Assembly: GCA_028871475.1 (NCBI GenBank)
Contig: JAGWMZ010000018.1
Coordinates: forward strand, 17,543-81,542
Direction: 5' to 3'
Source: Sphingomonadales bacterium
GTDB lineage: Bacteria > Pseudomonadota > Alphaproteobacteria > Sphingomonadales > Sphingomonadaceae
Length of the DNA stretch: 64,000 nucleotides
Shown: in pieces, positions 17,330-26,314 of the stretch
Layout of the letters: each line of letters starts with the position of its first letter
Numbering within the stretch: position 1 is the first letter of the stretch
Program-made: the position numbers and the translations under genes
The notes under the pieces: model-generated
Told to the model about the DNA's origin: nothing
Database searches by the model: none
Seen by the model: only the letters and a program-made list of their open reading frames with translations

Positions 17330-18880
17330 ATGACCCATGACCCAATCCGTTCCATCGTGATCGCGGGCGGCGGTTCGGCCGGTTGGATGACGGCCGCGGC
17401 CCTGTCGGCCACCCTGCCGCCGCAGCGCTGCTCGATCACGTTGATCGAATCCGAGACGATTGGCCCCATCGGCGTGGGCGAGGCCACCATTCCCGCGATC
17501 CAGCTTTTCAACCGCATCGCCGGGGTGGAGGAGCGCGATTTCATGGTCGCGACCAAGGCGACCTTCAAGCTGGGCATCGAGTTTGACGGATGGCGCCATG
17601 CCGGCCACCGCTATTTCCACCCCTTTGGCCGCTATGGCGATGATTTTGGCGCCAGCGCCTTTCACCATCACTGGCTGCGCGCGCGCCATCTGGGCGACAC
17701 CGCGCCGCTGGGCGCCTATTCCCTCAACGAGCAGGCGGCCTATGCCGGCAAGTTCGGGCCAGGCGACGGCGATCCGCGCTCGGTGCTCTCGACCTTTGCC
17801 CATGCCTATCATTTCGATGCCACGCTTTATGGCCGCTATTTGCGCGGCCTTGCCGAGCAGCGCGGCGTCTCGCGGCGCGAGGGGCTGATCACCCGGGTCG
17901 AGCGCAACGCCGAAACCGGCCATATCGAGGCGCTGTGCCTTGACGATGGCGGCATGATCGAGGGCGATCTCTTCATCGACTGCACTGGCATGCGGGCGCT
18001 GTTGCTGGGCGATGCGCTGGGCGTGGGCTATGAGGACTGGAGCCGGTACCTGCCTTGCGACCGCGCGCTGGCCGTGCCCAGCGATTGCGTCGATCTCGAC
18101 CGGCCCTATACGCGCGCCACGGCCCATGCGGCAGGCTGGCAATGGCGCATTCCCCTGCAGCACCGCATGGGCAATGGCATGGTCTATGCCTCGCAATTCT
18201 GGAGCGACGAGCAGGCCCATGCCGCGCTGACCGGGCATGTCGAGGGTGCCTGCCTCGCCGATCCGCGCCCCATCCATTTCACCACCGGGCGGCGCGAGCG
18301 CATGTGGGATGGCAATTGCATCGCCATCGGCCTGTCGGCGGGCTTTCTCGAACCGCTGGAATCGACCAGCCTTCACCTCGTGCAAAGCGCGATCACCAAG
18401 CTGCTGGGCTGGTTCCCCGATCGTGGGTTCAACCCGCGCGTAGTGCAGGAATTCAACCGGCAGGTGGTCGATGACCATGACCGCATCCGCGATTTCCTCG
18501 TGCTCCACTACATCGCCAATGAGCGCGAGGGCGAGCCGTTCTGGGACCATTGCCGCCATCTGCCCTTGCCGCCCACGCTGGCCGACAAGATCGCCATGTT
18601 CCGAGAAACTGGGCGCCTGCTCAGCCGCGAGAAAGACCTGTTTCTCGACAGCAACTGGCTGGCCGTCTTGCTGGGGCAGGGCATCATCCCGCAGGGTTTT
18701 GACCCGCTGACCGATATGGTGCGGCCCAGCGATCTCGACCGGATGTTGCGCGGCATGCGGCAGGTGATCGCCCGCGCCGCCGAGGCCATGCCCACCCAGC
18801 GCCACGTCCTCGACCGATGGATCGGGTCCGCCGGTGCCGGCGGATCGGGGGGTGCGGCCAGCGCCGCCACGTTATCGTGA
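17330..18880 (+). CDS. Flavin-dependent tryptophan-halogenase-family protein (second of tandem pair)
   Basis: The 516-residue paralogue of the preceding protein begins MTHDPIRSIVIAGGGSAGWM. It keeps the dinucleotide motif, K80 in ATFKLGIEF, the WxWxIP motif as GWQWRIPL, and E344-S345 in FLEPLESTSL; the first protein has ESTGI at this last place. A glycine/alanine-rich C-terminal tail (about residues 500-516) looks disordered. ATG 17330 was chosen because it follows the first stop by one base; upstream codons in frame only shadow the first gene. The pair may form a heteromer or act on two substrates; neither can be decided here. Confidence 0.88.
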   Translation: MTHDPIRSIVIAGGGSAGWMTAAALSATLPPQRCSITLIESETIGPIGVGEATIPAIQLFNRIAGVEERDFMVATKATFKLGIEFDGWRHAGHRYFHPFGRYGDDFGASAFHHHWLRARHLGDTAPLGAYSLNEQAAYAGKFGPGDGDPRSVLSTFAHAYHFDATLYGRYLRGLAEQRGVSRREGLITRVERNAETGHIEALCLDDGGMIEGDLFIDCTGMRALLLGDALGVGYEDWSRYLPCDRALAVPSDCVDLDRPYTRATAHAAGWQWRIPLQHRMGNGMVYASQFWSDEQAHAALTGHVEGACLADPRPIHFTTGRRERMWDGNCIAIGLSAGFLEPLESTSLHLVQSAITKLLGWFPDRGFNPRVVQEFNRQVVDDHDRIRDFLVLHYIANEREGEPFWDHCRHLPLPPTLADKIAMFRETGRLLSREKDLFLDSNWLAVLLGQGIIPQGFDPLTDMVRPSDLDRMLRGMRQVIARAAEAMPTQRHVLDRWIGSAGAGGSGGAASAATLS

Positions 18881-18997
18881 CGGGCCGCGCGATGGTTGGA
18901 AGGTTTTGAAGATAGCGGCATCATGCCGTCAGATGATTGTTAATATGTGACAAAGCATGCGTTTCGTCACGGCCATGTTCAGCAGGGGATGCTCTTT

Positions 18998-21439
18998 GTG
19001 AAAAAGCACTTTGACGCCGTAACGCCAGTTTCAATCTCAGCGTCCGTGTCCGGCGTGAAGGCCAAGGCAGCGCCACAGTATAGCTCATCGGGGGGCTGGG
19101 GGCGCAAGGCGCTTTGGGCACTGGGTCTGTCGTGGCTGGCGCTGGGCGCGGGAACGGCCATGGCCGAACCGATGGCGCTGCTCGACCGCAATGGCAGTCG
19201 CGTGGCGGTGGAACCCTATGCACCGGGCATCGTGCGCGTGACTATCGCGCTCGATCCCGCGCTGGCCAGCGCCGCGCCTGGCGAGGGCCCCAATGCCAAA
19301 TCCGATGCCTCGGGCTGGACGCACAGCACTGATGCTGCGGGCGATGTTTTTGCTTCTTCCGCGCTGACGCTGACGGTGGATGCCAAGCCCTATCCGCCCG
19401 CCCCTACGATGATGGAGCGCTATTTCGCGCCTTCGCTGCCGCCGGTCAGCCTGTCGGTGAAGGGTGCCGATGGCACGCTGCTGGCGCGCATGAGCGGTTG
19501 GGAGATGGCGCCCGTCACCGTCAATGGCGAAAAGACCTTCAAGGTCGGCGCCAGCTTCGATGCCGCGCCGGGCGAGCATTATTACGGGCTTGGCCAGAAC
19601 CAGGAAGGCATCTTCGACCTCAAGGGCCGTCAGATCGACTGCGCCCACAATTATGATGCCCCGGCAGGCGAGACCGTCTGCGTGCCCTTCATGATCACCA
19701 ACAAGGGTGACGGCAAGGTCTGGGGCATCGTGTGGGATAATCCCTCGCGCACGCTGGTCTGGCCGGGGCTGCATGGCGCCACGCGGTTCCAGTCGCAGGT
19801 GGGCGAGCGGGTCTCTTTCTTCATCATCACCGGCAAGACCAGCGATGATCTGTACGCAGGCTATGCGAAATTGACTGGCGCCACGCCGTTGCCGCCCAAA
19901 CCCGCCTTCGGCCTCATCCAGAGCAAGGCGCGCTATGAGAGCCAGAAGGAGCTGCTCGATATTGCGCAGGGCTATCGCCAGCGCAAGCTGCCGCTCGATG
20001 TCATGGTGCTCGACTGGTTCTACTGGACGCGCATGGGCCAACTCGACATCGACCGCACCTATTTTCCCAATCCCAAGGGCATGAATGATCAGCTCAAAGC
20101 GATGGGCATGCGCTCGATCATCAGCGTCTGGCCGCGTTTTGAGCGGGAATCGCGCTATTTCGACATGCTTTCGGCCAACGGTTGGCTGCTCAAGGACAAG
20201 GACGGCCATACGGTCGATGGCCTGCCGGTCCGCTCTGACCGCGCCGGGGCGCTGATCGACAGCACCAACCCGGAGGCGCGCGCGTGGTTCTGGGGCAAGA
20301 TCCGCGACAACATCGCTGCCCAAGGTTTCGACTGGTTCTGGCTGGATGAGACCGAGCCCGATCTGGTGCCCGACGGCAGCTTCTATTCGATCGGTTCGGG
20401 CGACCGTTACCACAATCTCTTCCCGCTGCTGCACACCGAGGGCGTGGCGGACGGTTCGGCGCGTGACCGGCCCAATCTGCGCAATCTCATCCTTGCGCGC
20501 GCGGCCTATCTCGGCTCGCAGCGCACCGGCGCTTTGTTCTGGTCCTCCGACGTTCACGCCACATGGGACGCGCTGCGCCGGCAGGTGCCTGCCGGGCTGA
20601 ATTTTACCGCCTCGGGCCTGTCCTATTGGGGCAGCGACATTGGTGGCTGGCAGTGGCCCAGCGGGCCCAAACCCGAGCATCCCGTGCTGGTCGACCCGGC
20701 CGGCGCGACCGCCATGCCTGCCACCTACACCGACTATCCCGAGTTGTTCGTGCGCTGGTTCGAATATAGCGTCTTTTCGCCCACGCTGCGTATCCATGGC
20801 CAGCGGCCGGGCACGGCGCTGTGGCAATATGGCAAGGCGGCAGAGCCCATTCTGGCCGACAATCTGCGCCTGCGTTACGCGCTGATCCCTTACCTTTATG
20901 CCGAGGGGCGCCAGACCTATGAAACCGGCGCGCCCTTCATGCGCGCGCTCTTCATGGACTTCCCCAAGGATGCCAAGGCGGCGGCCATGGGCGATGAATA
21001 TATGCTGGGCAAGGCCTTCCTTGTCGCGCCGGTGACGGAACAGGGGCAGACGAAAAAGTCGGTCTATCTACCAGCCGGCACCGCCTGGTACGATTTCTGG
21101 ACCAACCGCCGTTATGAGGGGGGCCAGATCATCGAGGCCGATGCGCCGATCAACCACATCCCCGTCTTCGTGCGGGCCGGGTCGATTGTGCCGCTGGGCG
21201 TTCAGGTGGACAGCACCGCCAGCAAGCAGGCGCTGGAGAGCATCCGGGTCTATCCTGGCGCCAATGGCAGCTTCACGCTTTATGACGATGACGGCACCAC
21301 CAATGGCTATCGCAGCGGCAAGGATGGCCGCAAGGCCGAACTGGTGTGGGACGATGCGACGGGCAAGCTGACGAGCCGGCAACTGCTGCCCAGCGGCCAG
21401 TCGCTGGCCGGGCTGGTCAGGATCATGGGCGGCCAGTGA
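18998..21439 (+). CDS. GH31 glycoside hydrolase, probable alpha-xylosidase
   Basis: The protein is a secreted retaining alpha-glycosidase. A hydrophobic segment ending GTAMAEP marks Sec export. Then come the N-terminal beta-sandwich and the (beta/alpha)8 barrel, with VMVLDWFYWTRMGQLDID (substrate-binding region), the nucleophile aspartate in FWLDETEPDL (codon at 20345-20347) and the probable acid/base in FWSSDVHATWD. The C-terminal sandwich follows. In this setting with GH74, GH35 and GH95 its job is most likely removal of non-reducing alpha-1,6-xylose from xyloglucan oligosaccharides, as in Cellvibrio Xyl31A. The start is uncertain: GTG 18998 has AGGGG 9 bases upstream; GTG 18947 is the longest option and ATG 18989 lies between. 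Alpha-glucosidase activity is the main alternative. Confidence 0.88.
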   Translation: MKKHFDAVTPVSISASVSGVKAKAAPQYSSSGGWGRKALWALGLSWLALGAGTAMAEPMALLDRNGSRVAVEPYAPGIVRVTIALDPALASAAPGEGPNAKSDASGWTHSTDAAGDVFASSALTLTVDAKPYPPAPTMMERYFAPSLPPVSLSVKGADGTLLARMSGWEMAPVTVNGEKTFKVGASFDAAPGEHYYGLGQNQEGIFDLKGRQIDCAHNYDAPAGETVCVPFMITNKGDGKVWGIVWDNPSRTLVWPGLHGATRFQSQVGERVSFFIITGKTSDDLYAGYAKLTGATPLPPKPAFGLIQSKARYESQKELLDIAQGYRQRKLPLDVMVLDWFYWTRMGQLDIDRTYFPNPKGMNDQLKAMGMRSIISVWPRFERESRYFDMLSANGWLLKDKDGHTVDGLPVRSDRAGALIDSTNPEARAWFWGKIRDNIAAQGFDWFWLDETEPDLVPDGSFYSIGSGDRYHNLFPLLHTEGVADGSARDRPNLRNLILARAAYLGSQRTGALFWSSDVHATWDALRRQVPAGLNFTASGLSYWGSDIGGWQWPSGPKPEHPVLVDPAGATAMPATYTDYPELFVRWFEYSVFSPTLRIHGQRPGTALWQYGKAAEPILADNLRLRYALIPYLYAEGRQTYETGAPFMRALFMDFPKDAKAAAMGDEYMLGKAFLVAPVTEQGQTKKSVYLPAGTAWYDFWTNRRYEGGQIIEADAPINHIPVFVRAGSIVPLGVQVDSTASKQALESIRVYPGANGSFTLYDDDGTTNGYRSGKDGRKAELVWDDATGKLTSRQLLPSGQSLAGLVRIMGGQ

Positions 21440-21470
21440 ACCGCGCCACCACTTTTCAGGAGATTGAGCA

Positions 21471-22931
21471 ATGACTGGAATGAACCGCCGCCAGCTGGGG
21501 CTGGGGCTTGGCGCGGCTGCGCTGGGGTCGGCGCTGGCCACGCGCGGCGCGCCGGCGCAGGCCGGCATGGAGGCGCCGGTGCCGGCGGCTGAAGGCGGGC
21601 TCGCCTTCCCTGCGGGTTTCCTCTGGGGCTGCGCCACTTCGGCTTATCAGATTGAGGGCGGCGTTCACGAGGGCGGGCGCGGCGAGACCAACTGGGATGT
21701 CTTCGCGCGCAGCAAGGGCAGGATCAGCGATGGCACGAGCGGCGATGTCGCCTGCGACAGCTATCACCGCTATGGCGAGGATATCGCGCTGCTGAAAGCA
21801 CTGGGGGTGAAGGCCTACCGCTTTTCGATCGCCTGGTCGCGGATCTTCCCCGAGGGGCGGGGCAAACCCAATCCGCAGGGGCTCGACTATTACAACCGGC
21901 TGATCGACGGCCTGCTGGCAGCGGGCATCGAGCCCCATGCCACGCTGTTCCACTGGGACCTGCCCACGGGTCTGGCCGGTGGCTGGCAATCGCGTGATAC
22001 GGCCCATGCCTTTGCCGATTATGCCGGCTATATGGCGGGCAAGATCACCGATCGCGTGCGCCACCTGATGACGGTGAATGAACTGCGCTGCTTCACCGAC
22101 CTTGCCTATATGGCGGGCAGCAAGGCGCCGGGGCTGAAGCTGCCGATGGGGGCGGTGAATCAGGTGCGCCACCATGGCGTGCTGGCCCACGGCCTTGGCG
22201 TGCAGGCGATCCGCGCTGCGGCCCGGCCCGGCACGCAGGTCGGTCTGGCCGACAATGCCACCATCGTCGTGCCCGTGATCGAGACGCCCGAGCATATCGC
22301 CGCCACCATGAAGGCCATGCGCGAGGAGAACGCCATGTTTCTCACCGCCATCATGGAAGGCCGCTATACCGACCGCTATCTGGCCGAGCAGGGCGCCGAT
22401 GCGCCCCGCCTGCAGGCCGGTGACATGAAGGCGATCGGCAGCGCGCTCGATTTCGTCTCTTTGAATGTCTATACGCCCAATTATGTCCGCGCGGCCGACA
22501 ACGCGGCGGGATACGAGATCCTGCCGCATCTGGCCCAGTCGCCGCGCATGGCCTCGCCCTGGCTCTATGTGGGGCCTGAAGCGCTGTACTGGAGCGTGCG
22601 CACCGTCAGCGATCTTTGGAAGCCCAAAAAGATCTACATCTCGGAAAACGGCTGCTCGGCCGATGATCAGGTGGCGGCGGACGGTAAGGTCTATGATGCC
22701 GATCGCGTGATGTATCTGCGCAATTACCTCACCCATCTGCAGCGCGCCGCGCGCGAGGGGCATCCCGTCAAGGGCTATTTTCTGTGGAGCCTGATGGACA
22801 ATTTCGAATGGGAGGATGGCTACACCAAGCGTTTCGGCATCCACCATGTCGATTTCCGGACGCAGAAGCGCACGCCCAAGCTGAGCGCGGACTGGTACCG
22901 CGAACTGGTACGCACCAACCGGCTGGTGTGA
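21471..22931 (+). CDS. GH1 beta-glucosidase-type enzyme, Tat-exported
   Basis: The 486-residue protein begins MTGMNRRQLGLGLGAAALGS, a twin-arginine signal, so it is exported folded to the periplasm. The GH1 barrel follows: FPAGFLWGCATSAYQIEGG, YRFSIAWSRIFPEG, acid/base glutamate in LMTVNELRCF and nucleophile in YISENG. GYFLWSLMDNFEWEDGY is the usual C-terminal aglycone-site segment. It would split beta-glucosyl (or beta-galactosyl) oligosaccharides into monosaccharides after side chains are gone. The acid/base motif is NEL where nearly all GH1 enzymes have NEP. The gene starts 31 bases after GH31, with AGGAGA upstream. Confidence 0.92.
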   Translation: MTGMNRRQLGLGLGAAALGSALATRGAPAQAGMEAPVPAAEGGLAFPAGFLWGCATSAYQIEGGVHEGGRGETNWDVFARSKGRISDGTSGDVACDSYHRYGEDIALLKALGVKAYRFSIAWSRIFPEGRGKPNPQGLDYYNRLIDGLLAAGIEPHATLFHWDLPTGLAGGWQSRDTAHAFADYAGYMAGKITDRVRHLMTVNELRCFTDLAYMAGSKAPGLKLPMGAVNQVRHHGVLAHGLGVQAIRAAARPGTQVGLADNATIVVPVIETPEHIAATMKAMREENAMFLTAIMEGRYTDRYLAEQGADAPRLQAGDMKAIGSALDFVSLNVYTPNYVRAADNAAGYEILPHLAQSPRMASPWLYVGPEALYWSVRTVSDLWKPKKIYISENGCSADDQVAADGKVYDADRVMYLRNYLTHLQRAAREGHPVKGYFLWSLMDNFEWEDGYTKRFGIHHVDFRTQKRTPKLSADWYRELVRTNRLV

Positions 22932-22941
22932 TCGCCGCCGG

Positions 22942-22964
22942 CCCCGGATAGATGAGGTCCGGGG
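22942..22964. terminator. Weak hairpin between GH1 and GH39 genes
   Basis: CCCCGGA and TCCGGGG form a 7-bp stem with a 9-base loop in the 55-bp gap. No T-run follows, so it may stabilise or process the transcript rather than end it. Confidence 0.25.
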
Positions 22965-22986
22965 GCGGGGCAACACCGGAACTTTC

Positions 22987-24573
22987 ATGACAGGATGGGT
23001 GTGGATAATGAGCAGGATGGCGTTTCTCGCGGCACTGGCCGCCACGGTTTCGATACAGGCGGCGCAGGCTGCAACGCCGGCTGCGCGTGTCATTATGCTG
23101 GACGCTGCGGCGCCCGGTGCGCCGGTAGACCGCTTCTTCGACCTCTCGGTCGGCTCGGACTATCCCGGTACGCTGATGCGGCCCGACAGTCAGGCCCAGC
23201 TCAAGCTGGCAGTCGATGAACTGGGCTTCCGTTACATCCGCTTCCACGACATCTTCCACGATGTGCTGGGCACTGTGCGCAAGGTTGACGGGCGCATCAC
23301 CTATGACTGGACCGGCATCGACCGGCTCTATGACGCTTTGCTGGCCAAGGGCATCCGCCCCTTCGTCGAACTGGGCTGGACCCCGGCGGCGCTACGCACC
23401 TCCAACCAGCAGCTGTTCTACTGGAAGGGCAACACCTCGCATCCCGATCCGACGATGTGGCGCGATTTGGTCGCGGCCTTCATCAACCACACGCGCCAGC
23501 GCTATGGCGAGGCTGAGGTGCGCCGCTGGTATTTCGAGCTGTGGAACGAGCCCAATCTCGACGGTTTCTGGGAAAAGGCCGATCAGGGCGCCTATTTCAG
23601 CCTCTATGCCGATACAGTGCGCACGATGAAGGCCATCGATCCGCAATTGCGCATTGGCGGCCCGGCCACGGCGGGGGCGGCATGGGTGCCAGAGTTCCTG
23701 ACATTCGCCGCCGATAACAAGCTGCCCGTCGATTTCGTCACCACGCATACCTACGGGGTGGACGGTGGTTTTCTGGACGAACAGGGCAAGCAGGACACCA
23801 AGCTGTCGCCTTCGCCCGATGCCATTGTGGGCGATGTGCGCAAGGTGCGGGGACAGATCGCCGCCTCGGCCTATCCCACGCTGCCGCTCTATTTCACCGA
23901 ATGGAGCACCAGCTATACGCCGCGCGATTTCGTGCACGACAGCTATATCAGCGCGCCCTACATCCTCAGCAAGCTGAAGGCCTCGCAGAGGCTGGCGCAG
24001 GGCATGAGCTACTGGACCTATACCGATCTTTTCGAGGAGCCCGGCCCGCCGCCCACACCTTTCCATGGCGGCTTTGGCCTGATGAACCGCGAGGGCATCC
24101 GCAAGCCGGCCTGGTTTGCCTATAAATATTTGCACGAGGTGCAGGGCCGGTCGCTGCCTACGGGCGATGATCAGGTGATCGCCGCGCGCAATGGCGGCAG
24201 GCTGGCCGCGCTGGTCTGGGATTTTCAGCAGCCGGTGCAGAAGGTGAGCAACAAGCCTTTCTACACAAGGCAGGTGCCAGCCACGCCCAGTCGCCCGGTG
24301 GTGCTCACCTTCACCCATGTCAAACCTGGCACCTACCGCCTGCAGATCCATCGCACCGGCTACCGCGTGAACGATCCGCTCTCCTCCTATATCGATATGG
24401 GCATGCCCGAGGCGCTCAGCCCGCAGCAATTGGCACAGTTGCAACAGCAGACTGCCGACCGCCCCGAGCAGGACAGGCTGCTGCGCGTGGGCACGAATGG
24501 CCGCGCCACAATCCGCGTGACGATGCGCAGCAATGACATTGCGCTCGCCACCCTTGACCCGGAAGCCCGGTGA
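22987..24573 (+). CDS. GH39 glycoside hydrolase, probable beta-xylosidase
   Basis: The 528-residue protein has a Sec signal (MSRMAFLAALAATVSIQAAQA) and a clan GH-A barrel. The acid/base glutamate is in YFELWNEPNLDGFW and the nucleophile in PLYFTEWSTSY; SYWTYTDLFEE and a C-terminal beta-domain follow. These are the landmarks of GH39 beta-xylosidases, which release xylose from the non-reducing end of xylo-oligosaccharides; some GH39 enzymes act on arabinopyranosides or other sugars. The ATG at 22987 gives a slightly long signal peptide; ATG 23008 in the same frame is equally possible because neither has a strong ribosome site. It lies in a five-gene same-strand hydrolase run and ends 10 bases before GH43. 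Confidence 0.88.
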   Translation: MTGWVWIMSRMAFLAALAATVSIQAAQAATPAARVIMLDAAAPGAPVDRFFDLSVGSDYPGTLMRPDSQAQLKLAVDELGFRYIRFHDIFHDVLGTVRKVDGRITYDWTGIDRLYDALLAKGIRPFVELGWTPAALRTSNQQLFYWKGNTSHPDPTMWRDLVAAFINHTRQRYGEAEVRRWYFELWNEPNLDGFWEKADQGAYFSLYADTVRTMKAIDPQLRIGGPATAGAAWVPEFLTFAADNKLPVDFVTTHTYGVDGGFLDEQGKQDTKLSPSPDAIVGDVRKVRGQIAASAYPTLPLYFTEWSTSYTPRDFVHDSYISAPYILSKLKASQRLAQGMSYWTYTDLFEEPGPPPTPFHGGFGLMNREGIRKPAWFAYKYLHEVQGRSLPTGDDQVIAARNGGRLAALVWDFQQPVQKVSNKPFYTRQVPATPSRPVVLTFTHVKPGTYRLQIHRTGYRVNDPLSSYIDMGMPEALSPQQLAQLQQQTADRPEQDRLLRVGTNGRATIRVTMRSNDIALATLDPEAR

Positions 24574-24583
24574 GGCACTGCCC

Positions 24584-26239
24584 ATGACCATCAATCGCCG
24601 CACCTTGTTTCAGGGCGCGCTGGCCGGGGCAGCGGCCCCCGTGCTGGCCCCCATCGCCCTGACAGGCTCGCCCGCGCAAGCCGCCGCGCCCCGGCCCATG
24701 TCCGCGCCGCAATGGGGCGTGGGCGCCGATGGCCAGCGCAAGGCTGATCTGGGCAATGGCTTTTATCGTAATCCCATCGTGTCGGGTGATCATCCCGATC
24801 CCACGATCCTGAAGGATGGCGATGTCTATTACATGACCTTCTCGTCCTTCGATTCCTATCCGGCGCTGGTGATCTGGCGCTCGACCGATCTGGTCAACTG
24901 GGCGCCGGTCGGCCCGGCATTGCGTCGTAATCTCGGCACGATCTGGGCGGTGGATCTGGTTCGGCATAATGACCGTTATTTCATCTATATCCCCGCCGAC
25001 CCGACGGGGCAGGGCTGGTCGATCTTCGTGATCTGGGCCGATGACATCGCCGGTCCGTGGAGCGAGCCGGTCGATCTCAGGATCAGCGGCTGTATCGACC
25101 CGGGCCATGTGGTGGGCGAGGATGGCAAGCGCTATCTCTTCACCAATGGCATCCGCATGGTCCCCTTGACCGACGACGGGCTGGCCACGGCCGGGCCGTT
25201 GGTCAAGGCCTATGACCCATGGCGCTATCCCGATGACTGGGTGGTCGAGAATTTCGCGCCGGAAGGGCCCAAATTGCTGCGACGAGGCGATTATTTCTAC
25301 CTTGTCACCGCGATTGGCGGCACCGCCGGCCCGGTGACCGGGCATATGGTGATTGCCGCGCGCTCGACATCGATCCACGGGCCATGGGAACATTGCCCGC
25401 ACAATCCGCTGGTGCGCACCACCAGCACGGCCGAGCCATGGTGGTCGCGCGGCCATGCCACGCTGGTCGAGGGGCCGGCGGGGGACTGGTGGATGGTCTA
25501 TCACGGCTATGAGAACGCCATGCGCACGCTGGGCCGCCAGACGCTGCTCGAGCCGATGGAATGGACCGATGATGGCTGGTTCCGCGCGAAAGGCGGCGAT
25601 CTGTCACAGCCCCTGCGCAAGCCTGCGGGCGGGCGGCCAAGCGCCTCGGCCCCGGGCTTATCGGATGATTTCACCAGCGATCGCATGGGCGTGCAGTGGA
25701 GCTTTCATGCCCCCCGGCGCGATGAGGCGAAAAGGGCGGCCTATCGGCCCGGCGGGCTGGTGATTGCCGCCAGCGGCGCATCGCCGATGGAATCCTCGCC
25801 GCTCACCTGTCTGGTGGGGGATCGCGCCTATGAGGCCGAGATTTCGATCGATCTGACCGGCCAGGCCGAGGCGGGCCTGCTTTTGTTTTACAATCACAAG
25901 GGTTTCGTCGGCCTGGGCTTTACGCCCGAAAAACTGCGGATCTACGAATATGCGCAGGAACTGCCCTGGGCGGCGGTGACGCATCAGGCCCGCAGCCTGC
26001 GCCTGCGGGTGACCAATGACGAGAATGTGGTGACTTGGCACTATTCCCATGACGAGGGGCGCACATGGCAGCGCCACGGTACGCGGATGGAAGTGTCCGG
26101 CATCCATCACAATGTGTTCGGCGGTTTTCTCAGCCTGCGTCTCGGCCTCTATGTTGCGGGCGAGGGCGAGGCGAAGCTGCGCGATTTCCGCTATCGCGCG
26201 CTTACCACGCGCCCGCCTTTATCCGGCGCCGGTTCCTGA
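24584..26239 (+). CDS. GH43 glycoside hydrolase with C-terminal beta-sandwich, Tat-exported
   Basis: The 551-residue protein starts MTINRRTLFQGALAGAAAP, a twin-arginine signal. The five-bladed propeller shows the GH43 catalytic carboxylates: the base aspartate in SGDHPDPTIL, a middle aspartate in CIDPGHV and the acid glutamate in APEGPKLL. From about residue 370 a concanavalin-like sandwich follows (LSDDFTSDRMGVQWSFHAP, then LLLFYNHKGFVGLGF), the usual companion in one group of GH43 beta-xylosidases and arabinofuranosidases. It probably trims xylose or arabinose side groups. An upstream 17-codon extension overlaps GH39 and was not accepted. Confidence 0.9.
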   Translation: MTINRRTLFQGALAGAAAPVLAPIALTGSPAQAAAPRPMSAPQWGVGADGQRKADLGNGFYRNPIVSGDHPDPTILKDGDVYYMTFSSFDSYPALVIWRSTDLVNWAPVGPALRRNLGTIWAVDLVRHNDRYFIYIPADPTGQGWSIFVIWADDIAGPWSEPVDLRISGCIDPGHVVGEDGKRYLFTNGIRMVPLTDDGLATAGPLVKAYDPWRYPDDWVVENFAPEGPKLLRRGDYFYLVTAIGGTAGPVTGHMVIAARSTSIHGPWEHCPHNPLVRTTSTAEPWWSRGHATLVEGPAGDWWMVYHGYENAMRTLGRQTLLEPMEWTDDGWFRAKGGDLSQPLRKPAGGRPSASAPGLSDDFTSDRMGVQWSFHAPRRDEAKRAAYRPGGLVIAASGASPMESSPLTCLVGDRAYEAEISIDLTGQAEAGLLLFYNHKGFVGLGFTPEKLRIYEYAQELPWAAVTHQARSLRLRVTNDENVVTWHYSHDEGRTWQRHGTRMEVSGIHHNVFGGFLSLRLGLYVAGEGEAKLRDFRYRALTTRPPLSGAGS

Positions 26240-26314
26240 TGCGGCCGTTGCCGCTTTGTGGCTGATCTGCCGTCCACGCACTGTGCCCAAGCCTGTTTTG
26301 CCTATCCGGGAATA

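Noticed and set aside
16991..18805. A 604-codon minus-strand frame opposite the second halogenase
   Set aside because: It is an antisense shadow caused by high third-position GC, without motifs or a ribosome site.
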